Below are positions 1 to 7,700 of a stretch of DNA of 64,000 nucleotides, piece after piece. The stretch lies in contig JAYMTA010000005.1 of NCBI GenBank assembly GCA_036897625.1, positions 62,001-126,000 of the forward strand, read 5' to 3'. Below the pieces are notes generated by a model. That model was not told where the DNA came from. It saw only the letters and a program-made list of their open reading frames with translations, and did no database searches. Within the stretch, counting starts at the first letter, position 1, and each line of letters opens with the position of its first letter. Made by a program: the position numbers and the translations under genes. Source of the DNA: Pelargonium cotyledonis. Its lineage: Eukaryota > Streptophyta > Magnoliopsida > Geraniales > Geraniaceae.

Positions 1-451
1 CCGATAACTCAAAGGCTCCTATTAGGTTCTCTTGAACACACGTACGACCCAAGCAAAGAGCACCATCAAGATTTGATAATTGACTCTTCAAGTTTCGGCA
101 TAGCAAAGCCTCTACTGTCTTTTCGCACTTAGGGATAAAGCAGGATCCAGGTAACGAGTCTATTAGCCTTACACAGACCTCTAAACTAGTCCTAAATTCG
201 ACTTCCTCCTCTTTGGCTTTAAGAAGAAGGGACTCGTTAGGATTTAGAAATTCTTGCAATTCCTCTCGAATCGCTTCTAACCTTCCGTCAAGAAGACCCT
301 CGAAGGTTTGACCGAAGCTCCTTCGGCTCAGTATCAGAAAAGTACTAAAACAGAATGCTACTAGCAGTTCCTCGTTATATATTAGAATTTGTTTAGAACT
401 CAGTGTAAGTATCATAAGCGTGAAGTACAAGAGTTTCTTCGAAGTAGGCAT
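1..451 (-). CDS. atp4: ATP synthase Fo subunit b (orf25), 3' end beyond the window
   Basis: This is the peripheral-stalk subunit b of the mitochondrial F1Fo ATP synthase, which links the membrane Fo sector to F1. The frame starts at the ATG complementary to 449-451 and stays open for 150 codons plus one base to position 1, so the C-terminal part lies outside the window. Matches to plant Atp4 seen by eye are a short hydrophobic N-terminus (about residues 7-17), the YNEE motif at 25-28 followed by a second hydrophobic stretch (29-42), TFEGLLDGRLEAI at 49-61, FLNPNE at 68-73, and the diagnostic PKCEKTVEALLCRNL at 107-121. No stop or frameshift is seen, and no RNA editing is needed to keep the frame open. 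It lies 116 nt downstream of atp8 on the same strand and was probably co-transcribed with it. The start fits the usual plant N-terminus length. Confidence 0.93.
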   Translation of the reverse strand, partial: MPTSKKLLYFTLMILTLSSKQILIYNEELLVAFCFSTFLILSRRSFGQTFEGLLDGRLEAIREELQEFLNPNESLLLKAKEEEVEFRTSLEVCVRLIDSLPGSCFIPKCEKTVEALLCRNLKSQLSNLDGALCLGRTCVQENLIGAFELS

Positions 452-470
452 TCAAGATCAATCTTGCCTT
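451..470. repeat. 20-nt palindromic repeat over the atp4 start (copy 1)
   Basis: The plus-strand word TTCAAGATCAATCTTGCCTT covers the last 19 nt of the atp4 leader and the first base of its ATG. It contains a perfect 6-bp hairpin (CAAGAT/ATCTTG) with a 2-nt loop. The identical 20-mer recurs at 3504-3523, upstream of trnK. A role in RNA processing or initiation is inference. Confidence 0.8.
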
Positions 471-567
471 TCAAAAAGCATTTGAATAGAATTAAACATT
501 CTTATGAGAGAATTAACGGACGCTAAAGAAAAGAGCTCATTCTAAAAAAAACCATTAGACGAGGTTT

Positions 568-1017
568 CTAAAGATTGTTTTGACTAAGGAGAACGTGGAG
601 TAACATTCTCTCTTTGACTCCCGCCGTAGAGATGCTGCATGAAAACCTCGAGAAGAGCTCACTTTCTATTTTTCGGCAAACTCTTATTTCAACCAAAGGA
701 GAGATCAAGCTAAAGCTTCCCTCTTCTCCTAATAAGTTCACCGATTCACACCAATCGGACACTTGCAATAAAATAGAAGACATAAAAGATATGCAGGTAG
801 TAAAGCACTTATCCAAGATAGATGCTTCGCCACTCTTTCTAGCCTCGTATTCCATGCTACTAGTTTGGTAAGATAGAAGTTCATTTCTCAGTTTCAGTAT
901 TCTGCTGATGCTTATGATTCCATTTGCATTGTTCCAAATAGCAGTATAAAACAACACAAAAAAGAGAACGAGCCAAATCACTTGGCTAAAGTATGTAAAA
1001 GTATCCAGTTGAGGCAT
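568..1017 (-). CDS. atp8: ATP synthase Fo subunit 8 (orfB/YMF19)
   Basis: This is membrane subunit 8 of the mitochondrial ATP synthase and is part of the Fo sector. The protein has 149 residues, close to the length of plant AtpB-like (orfB) proteins. The N-terminus MPQLDTFTYFSQ is the family hallmark and is followed by a hydrophobic segment (about 13-28). The conserved ISRILKLRN lies at residues 37-45, and the end carries an MLLHVL motif as in land-plant orfB. An in-frame TTG precedes the ATG, but the conserved MPQLD fixes the start at 1017. The middle and C-terminal parts are clearly divergent from moss, liverwort and seed-plant versions. It sits 116 nt upstream of atp4 on the same strand. 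The only plus-strand frame over it (614-871) is a shadow. Confidence 0.95.
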   Translation of the reverse strand: MPQLDTFTYFSQVIWLVLFFVLFYTAIWNNANGIISISRILKLRNELLSYQTSSMEYEARKSGEASILDKCFTTCISFMSSILLQVSDWCESVNLLGEEGSFSLISPLVEIRVCRKIESELFSRFSCSISTAGVKERMLLHVLLSQNNL

Positions 1018-1483
1018 CAAAAGAATTCTTACGGCGCAGTGCTTACAACTATGTCTTTTATTCCAGTATTAGAAGTACTCCCTTATTCTACTGCAAATGA
1101 GTCAAAAAGGAGTACCTAGAAAAACAAGAAGAAAAGAAGAACAACAAGGACAAACACCAAAAACAACCAACAAATAACAAAGACAAATCTGACTACAGAA
1201 ACTGAGAAAGAAGCTAAAGCATGAAAAATCTTGATCATAAAGAGAAAGAAGAACAAACAATATACCCTGAAAGCCCCGGAAAAAATCATGATTCGTATGG
1301 AGGATAGAATATTCTATATTTTTACCAGTACAAAAAGTACAACAAGCAGAATGAACTGTCTCATTTTACATATTAGAAATCTGACTTCTAACAATTAAGC
1401 GTAAGCGGCGGGTACAGGAAAGACCCAGGAATTTTTCTGATAGGCACTATTAAAAGCAATAGATAGAGACCAGAGGAAAGAAA
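1018..1483. other. atp8 leader region, no gene seen
   Basis: No gene or recognisable RNA is seen. The plus strand around 1110-1260 is strongly A- and purine-rich, so the atp8 precursor leader would be U- and pyrimidine-rich there. Confidence 0.6.
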
Positions 1484-1545
1484 TGGAACTTGAACCCATG
1501 ACTTGAGATTCCAACAACAAGTGCTCTAACCAAAAGAAAGACTCC
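1484..1545 (-). pseudogene. tRNA-like relic (identity unresolved)
   Basis: Read on the minus strand, it shows a D-arm 3' half (GGTTAGAGC) and a good T-arm (ATGGG, loop TTCAAGT, TCCAT). The distance between these two parts is normal for a tRNA. The 5' acceptor and D-stem partner are missing, and no anticodon can be assigned with confidence. It lies in the atp8/atp4 transcription direction and could be a processing signal or simple decay. Confidence 0.5.
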
Positions 1546-1562
1546 ACGGAAATTTAGATCTA

Positions 1563-1618
1563 ATAGGGACACTTGAACCTTCGGCCATCGGGTGAATCTT
1601 CCAATGCTCTACCAATCG
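1563..1618 (-). pseudogene. trnK-like relic with altered anticodon arm
   Basis: On the minus strand, GGTAGAGCATTGGA and the following GATGGCCG/AGGTTCAAG match trnK(UUU), but the anticodon loop reads AGATTCA in place of CTTTTAA. The D-stem 5' half and the acceptor have decayed. The derived segment ATTGGAAGATTC is also present in the relic at 4714-4786, so the two share an ancestor that had already lost the Lys anticodon. Confidence 0.6.
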
Positions 1619-1706
1619 GAAAAGAGAGTAAGATAGTTTCAGACGGATCTTGTCAAAAAGAGAAGAAAAAGAGAATGAGAAACTGAGCAAACTAATCCAA
1701 AGTAAG

Positions 1707-1778
1707 CTGGAGTAAAGGGGATCGAACCCTTACATGCTGATTCTCTGAACCAGTGCTTTACCACTTTGCTATACTCCA
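1707..1778 (-). tRNA. trnQ-derived tRNA with anticodon AGA (possibly functional)
   Basis: This copy has 72 positions and aligns without gaps to the intact trnQ(UUG) at 45210-45281. The acceptor stem TGGAGTA/TACTCCA is perfect. The anticodon loop is TCAGAGA, so positions 34-36 read AGA in place of UUG, and position 33 is C in place of the usual U. Two stem pairs differ from trnQ by double, pairing-preserving changes: C-G to T-A in the anticodon stem and A-T to G-C in the T-stem. Against function are an A-A mismatch in the D-stem (C-G in trnQ) and C33, which C-to-U editing could repair. It keeps the same upstream element as trnQ (see 1844-1894). It could be a remodelled tRNA or a slowly decaying copy. 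Confidence 0.6.
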
Positions 1779-1843
1779 ACCAAATACACTGAATGCTTAC
1801 TATAACCAGAGTATGAAAGACGAGTATTCAGGATGAGCTAAAT

Positions 1844-1894
1844 CTATTTATATATAAGTAATTAAAATGCTAATTGCTTTTTGACTTATAGAAT
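1844..1894 (-). promoter_or_regulatory. conserved upstream element of the trnQ-like gene
   Basis: The plus-strand core TATATAAGTAATTAAAATGC and its flanks are shared, with small differences, with sequence upstream of trnQ (45350-45387) and trnK (3584-3620). It starts 66 nt before the 5' end of the tRNA. In transcript orientation it contains TAATTACTTATATA. A promoter role is inferred from position and conservation only. Confidence 0.45.
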
Positions 1895-2876
1895 TTCCCT
1901 CTTTCTAAGACTGATTAATACAGATTAAGACAGATTTCAGAGAGATCATAACTTGTGTGGTATACTACTATATTACAAGACTTCATTTTACTTGTGGGAA
2001 CCTGGAAAAAGAGAAACCCACTGGCTAAGACCATTGGCCGGGAAATGGAGGAACACAAAGGACTTTCTAAAACACTGAACCCGATACAGGAGAAACAGCA
2101 ACTAGAAAAGGAATTGGTTCATAGAAAATGCACTTTTGTCGCTATACCAAACAAAAAGATAGATAAGGCTGCGTTGACTTGAAGTACCCAACCAAAACCG
2201 TAATGTAAGGACCCTCTTCCTATGCTTTTGAGGGCCCTCTTACACTCACACTAACACTTGATCAGATAAGAAAATAGGCTTCACTTCTATACCTATAATT
2301 GTAATTAGACTTACCACAAACAAATCCCTTTGGCTTCACTTTCAACTACAACGAGAGTAGGAAAACAAACTGAACTCTCTTTCGCTTTAGAGCTCTCCTA
2401 TTCCCAAGCCAGCAACCAATTCTTGCCTGGACTCTTAGTTAAGAAACATTCCTCAGCTCAGTGTCCCTTCAAAGCTATAACTAAACTCTTCTCGTCGCTT
2501 TCTTCCCCTCACAAGCAAGCAAAACTCGTACTTCCCTCACTTTGTTCCAAAATGAGTCCTTTCTTACCTCACTTTTAACAAAATGAGTACTTAGACCATC
2601 CCTTGATCGCTCCAAGCCAGCAACCAACTCTCTTCCTTCAAAGCAAGCCAGCTAAAGCATCCCAATCTAGTCCACTCAATAATCCAATCCTGGAAATGCA
2701 AATGAGAGGAATCTAATTGATCCAGAATCCAACCGATACGTAAGCAATCCCAGAACTCCAATCCAGAACCGATAATACAATCCAATCATGAACTCCCAAT
2801 CAGCAACTCCCCTATTCTTATCCCATCAAACTGCTTGTTGACTTTGAGCTATCCCTTTTAATCTCAATCTTCATAT
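1895..2876. other. spacer with cytosine-rich plus strand and diverged repeats
   Basis: No convincing gene is seen. From about 2330 to 2800 the plus strand is C-rich and holds words such as AAAATGAGTACTTA, CTCACAAGCAAGC and CAAGCAACCAACTCT-like strings that recur at 3610-3770. The open frames here (1955-2182, 2330-2578 and 2591-2785 minus) have no recognisable similarity. Confidence 0.5.
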
Positions 2877-2961
2877 CGGATGGAGAGGGATTCGAACCCC
2901 CGGTATTTCGCAATACTTCGGTTTTCAAGACCGACTCTTTAGACCGCTCAGACATCCACCC
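2877..2961 (-). tRNA. trnS-UGA: tRNA-Ser(UGA)
   Basis: This class II tRNA of 85 nt has an acceptor GGGTGGA/TCCATCC (one G-U pair) and a D-region TGTCTGAGCGGTCTAAAGA. The anticodon arm is TCGGT, loop CTTGAAA, ACCGA, with anticodon TGA at positions 34-36. It has a long variable arm (about GTATT...AATAC) and the T-arm GGGGG TTCGAAT CCCTC. It is very close to the native plant mitochondrial trnS(UGA). It decodes UCN serine codons and lies between trnK and the trnQ-derived gene on the same strand. Confidence 0.95.
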
Positions 2962-3141
2962 CAAGAATTCATACTGAAATCCTGACTTCGAAATGCTAAG
3001 GATAACGACTCGAAAGGCTAAACTCTCTTACTCTTCATTACTAAGAGTCTAGGTCTCTTTCTTCAATACTAACAAATAGGTCTTCTTGGAAATCTTAATC
3101 TCAGCTTTCTTACTATTAAACAAGTACAAATCCCTCTCCTT

Positions 3142-3187
3142 AAATATAAGAAGAGTAACCAAGCAAATATAAGAAGAGTAACCAAGC
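3142..3187. repeat. two perfect tandem copies of a 23-nt unit
   Basis: Positions 3142-3164 and 3165-3187 are identical. Each unit begins AAATATAAGAAG and ends AACCAAGC. The duplication lies between trnS and trnK and looks recent because there is no mismatch. Confidence 0.9.
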
Positions 3188-3239
3188 TAACGCTTGCCTG
3201 GCCAGTTGATCGAAAACCCTAATAGATTAGAAGACTAAA

Positions 3240-3341
3240 CTCTGGTTTCATTACTAACAATCTTTCTCTTGGGTCTCACTTACTAGAATCTAAGTACAAA
3301 TCTGGTTTCATTACTAAGAGTCTGGGTCTTTCTTGGGTCTA
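3240..3341. repeat. direct repeat involving the trnK 3' flank
   Basis: TCTGGTTTCATTACTAA occurs at 3240 and again at 3301. Each copy is followed by a TC-rich stretch ending TCTTGGGTCT, which in the second copy runs into the trnK 3' end (from 3334). A third, shorter relative (TCATTACTAAGAGTCT) lies near 3036. The locus has repeatedly duplicated the sequence just downstream of trnK. Confidence 0.7.
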
Positions 3342-3406
3342 GCAGGACTTGAACCTGCGGCCATTAGATTAAAAGTCCAATGCTCTACCAACTGAGCTAT
3401 ACACCC
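3334..3406 (-). tRNA. trnK-UUU: tRNA-Lys(UUU)
   Basis: This 73-nt cloverleaf has the acceptor GGGTGTA/TAGACCC, D-arm GCTC AGTTGGTA GAGC, anticodon arm TTGGA CTTTTAA TCTAA with anticodon TTT, and T-arm GCAGG TTCAAGT CCTGC. It is nearly identical to the usual plant mitochondrial trnK. The acceptor has a G5-G68 mismatch where most plants have G-U. It decodes AAR lysine codons. Several degenerate trnK-like copies are scattered in this window (1563, 4714, 22327 and 46843). Confidence 0.93.
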
Positions 3407-3503
3407 AGAGATCAAAGGAAAATGAAAATAGGAACAAGGAAAAGAAAAAACACTGGCTAAGAAAAGAAAGAAGCCACAAATAAGAAAATGAAATAAGTAC
3501 GGT

Positions 3504-3523
3504 TTCAAGATCAATCTTGCCTT
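3504..3523. repeat. 20-nt palindromic repeat (copy 2)
   Basis: This is an exact copy of the 20-mer at 451-470, placed 98 nt upstream of the trnK 5' end. It has the same 6-bp hairpin. Confidence 0.8.
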
Positions 3524-3583
3524 GAAGAAAGTAGGATCCTTTATACTAAAAAGTCTTACTAATGAAAGCTAATACAAAATCCA

Positions 3584-3620
3584 CTATTTATATACGTAAT
3601 TATAAACTTGAGTTGCTAAG
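3584..3620 (-). promoter_or_regulatory. conserved upstream element of trnK
   Basis: CTATTTATATACGTAATTA, followed by a TTGAGTTGCTAAG tail, matches the element upstream of trnQ and the trnQ-like gene. It lies 178 nt before trnK, further away than in the trnQ pair. A promoter role is inference. Confidence 0.35.
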
Positions 3621-4713
3621 TACCAAAGCAAAATGAGTACTTACTTCTTCCTCTGACCCTTGGTTCGGATCCAAGCAACCAACTCTTCACTGAGTTCCCT
3701 TCAACCCAGCTAAACTAACTAACTAACCTCACAAGCAAGCTTGCAACTAACCTTGTGACTTCAAAGCTAGACCTAACCTCTTTCTCTACCGAATTGACTT
3801 TAGGAACAGGATCTCGTTGACTTGCTCTTTCCTTTCTTAACTTTCAGGTACTTAAAACTTGGAATATCTGATACTGCAAAACATTCTTTGTAAAAAGCAA
3901 TACCCTTAAAAAGGACTAAAAAAGCAAAGGTTCAAATAGGTTAGGTTCTAATTTAACTGTAAAACAAAAAGTGATCCATCAAACGAGTTCTATTATGCAG
4001 CCTTTGTCGGCGAGATCATGAGACTTCTAACAACAAATCGCTACAAATATTGAAAGAAACAAGAAGAAGGTAATAAGATTACAAACAACAAAGAAGAAAG
4101 AGACCCTAGCCAGCTTGAACCTTTGACATGTACGAACAAGGAAGCTCTGTATTAACCTCAATAATCGAGTGTTTTGAATCCTACTAACTATGCCTTATAG
4201 AGAGAGCCCCTCCTTTCTACTGCACAGCTTTAGTTCGACAGGCTGACTGTCATCAATGAGCTTCTTCTTGTATATAAATGATTGGGGCACTAATAAGGAA
4301 AGCTTTTTTATTACCTTCCTATTAAATTGAAATTCCTGTCTAGTAAAACAGTAACCTATAAGAGAATACCCCACAAAGAAGCAACGGCTTACCCATCTCT
4401 CTGTAAATGAATCCATTTATCTATCCCTAATTTTATCCATACCGACTCTTAAGCCAAGTATTCCTATTTCTACTATATAAGACCCGTATTTAACCTTGTA
4501 CATGTTGCTACTTTTACTAGTGCTCGGGCTAGTTGTCTTAATTGCCTTTATAGTTTAGTTTATTACAGAATTTTAAGTGTTAAACTGGCTGAGCAGGAAG
4601 AGTTGCTATTATGTTTACTTTCTTTCTCTAGGTCTAAAGTATAGTAAGGAGTGTAAGGACAGTAGTGTCTAGAACTGAGGGCAAGCTTTAAATTTTTATT
4701 TTCCCTTCTTTCA
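3621..4713. other. spacer, no gene seen
   Basis: The first 160 nt repeat, in diverged form, words from 2400-2660. The rest holds only short unassigned frames (for example 4195-4416 minus) without recognisable similarity. GGATCC occurs at 3534 and 3667. Confidence 0.5.
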
Positions 4714-4786
4714 TGGTGTATAGCTTAGTTGGTAGAGCATTGGAAGATTCGCCCAGCACCCGCGGATTCAAATGTCATTACAAACT
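4714..4786 (+). pseudogene. trnK-like relic
   Basis: The 5' part TGGTGTATAGCTTAGTTGG then TAGAGCATTGG is trnK-like through acceptor, D-arm and the start of the anticodon stem. The anticodon region reads AAGATTCGCCC, with no UUU. The T-arm reads CGCGG ATTCAAAT and does not pair. It shares ATTGGAAGATTC with the relic at 1563-1618, and CACCCGCGGATTCAAATG with 6650-6668. Confidence 0.6.
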
Positions 4787-7700
4787 ATCAGTTCAAAACT
4801 TGCTTGATATTTTCTAGAGTCCCTTTTCTACGCGACTTGGTTATAATAAAGCAAGCAATCCTTATTAGATTCAAGGAGAATTATGGGCCCTTATTATAAA
4901 ATGTAAGACTGCTTTTTGGTTTTTTGGTATATTGGATATCTTAACTTTGTCAAAAGCTAGCAGCAATCTCTGTAATAATCCTAAATTTAATTACCAGCAA
5001 TTCCCCTCTTTTCTTTGCAGGTCTAAATAAGCTGTTCCCGTAGTTCCAAGCAAGAGTGTGACTAAAGTTCTAGGATTCAAACCTACGAGCTTTCCAGCTG
5101 ATATCCATAAGAGCTTTCCCAAGCTCATCCCTGGCAACAAAAGAAGTTCTTCTGAGTTATTCTCAGCTACACATTTTGTACAACTATTAAGTAAAACTTC
5201 TAAGCAATTTGTACTAAACATTTAAAAAGAAACCCTTTGTATGCCCTAACAAAACCCGTTCAATATAGAGAGAAAATCCTGAATTTGTAGGTCTTTTTTT
5301 GACAAGAATTTTGTAACTTAGACAGGGCTACCGGGAATTTAGAGTAAGTAGAATTTTTAAGTGATATCCCCAATTGCTACCTTTATTTTATTATTAATGT
5401 AATGAGTTAGTTTTTGAGAGTATTGTCTTATTACAGGATTTTCTTCTGTTATACAATTCCGCGGATTTACGTATACCGAGCTAGGTCAAGGGTTATCGGT
5501 ACCTTCCTAAGTAACTCGATTATAACCTCTAAAGGCTAATAAACTGAATTAAATCGGCCGCTAGTAGGATATCGAGAGAACAAGGGCACAAGATTGCCCA
5601 CAGTATATAAAGTCTACCGCGTTCTCTTCTTAGCTAGAGGTCCAGTTTAAGAAAATTTTTTTTATATAAAAGTTTTACTAACTAAAAAGGTTTTCGATGA
5701 GCCCCTGCTTGAAGATTTCAAGGTATTCCTTGGGTATAATGCATTTAAATCGCTAAGAAATCTAACTGCGTAATCTTTTTCAAAAAATCTATAACTAGAG
5801 CTGTGTATTAGAGATCGTGGGCCTAAACTAAATCTATCATAACTGTAATTTTATTCCTCGAACTGAAAGCGAGGTAAACTAAACTATTAAGCATCCCAAC
5901 TAGCTTTAATTAGACAAGGAGTAGTAGAACATGGAGAATACTTTAATTAAAAGGGCTTGCTATTGCCATGCGAAAAGTAATATTAAAAAGGGTTGTTTAG
6001 CTTGCTGTATTCCAAAAAGTTAGCGCTGGTTATTATTTGTTACTGATGTATCCGGGCGAGTTATAGAAATTATAGAGTTCGCTTTGCTGATTAAGATTTT
6101 GTTTACAAATGAGAGAGCGTTGGTACAGCTAAATTCAAAAAATTATAATTAAGCTGGGACTAAAAAACTTCGAATACAAGGACTTCCTCTTGTAAATGAT
6201 ATAAATAAAACATACCTAAGAGGCCTTCTATTAGTGGGTAGACTGACGGTTTTGTAGACTACTTTCCTTAATTAATAATAACTCCTGGTAGAACCTCATT
6301 AGAGTAACTTATAAACTTGAAATTACTTATTTGACTAATTCTAAAAGGTCTAAACCTATAGCTAGAGCAAGTAAACAGGGTTCCCTTTTATTAAGTGGAC
6401 TTGGTTAGTTAAATTAGGAAGAATATATTTCATAGTACTTCGGTAAGTCAGATCCGGGGATAAAACTATTTATACAATTAGAACCCATAAACCTGTAATA
6501 AAAACTGCTGAACTAATATTAATATACATATAGCCCTTGAATAAAGTCGAGCCCGGATATCTACCTACTATATACTGCTACTTATACTTATTTAACTTCT
6601 GACATTGAAAAAGTTAGTTGAAAAAGTTAGGCAACCCAGAATCAAGGGTACACCCGCGGATTCAAATGCAGTTACTTATAGAATATACAATATCTCTTAA
6701 GCCAAACTCTCAGTACTAAACTAAGAATTTGATAGAGCCAGAAAAGGAAAATTCCATGCTAACAAAGAAACTTAAAAGCGGAATGTATTTCAGTAATTTA
6801 TAGCTTTTTAAGTGAGCTCCTTGCCTTTTTTATAGACTAAGTTCAGATTCGCTCAGAACAGGAGAGAACTACTAGAGTGAGTTAACTTAGGTACAATAGC
6901 AAGGAAATCCGAATAAATAGGTACAGGTTTTATATAACTAGGGATCTCCGGAAAAATAGACCTAGTATTAAGGTATTAAGAAATGTAAGAGTATAACCCA
7001 CTTAAAAAACCTTTCGCAGCCCATAAAATTATGTGCCCTTCTTCGTGCACTATAACGCGATTTAGGGCTTGCCAAAGCAGGATTTTACATTTATATAGTT
7101 TTCCGTTGTTTTCAATATTTTTACACTAAGTTCTCATTTAGTGAGCTTTCTAGAATCGGGATTCCACTTACAAAGAATTCTAGATATCTCTAGGCAGGTT
7201 ATCCAACGGGGGGAATACTTAGTCATGCCTTACCTGGGGGCAAATGCTACGTATCAGTCAGCCACACGTTTTAACTCAACCGAAATACTGAATCTATTAA
7301 CTTAAACCAGGGGCTTGGGGTTTAAATCCATGTAAATAAAATTCTAAGTTGGCGTAGTTAGTGGCTTCTAAAATTACAAATCTCGAAACCCCGGCGAAGT
7401 ATAGTATGCACGTGTTACCATATCTTTAATAATACACAATAATACAGCTAGGCATACTTAGAAGATCTCAATAAATTAGACTTTTCTTTAGTAGTGTATG
7501 TGTATAAAGAACCCCTAAGGAGAGTATCCGGATTACTATAAGAGTCCTGCCGGTTTATAAACACTTTCAGTTGCAAAATAAGTATATTTACGAGGACTTT
7601 AGCCCGAGCCCTATAATACTCTTATTCTATATTCTTTGTTTTTCTACTCTAAAGGAACCTAAAATCCCAGCAAATCCCGGTTTCTTAGAACAAGAGTACC

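Noticed and set aside
614-871. 85-codon plus-strand frame over atp8
   Set aside because: It is an antisense shadow of atp8.
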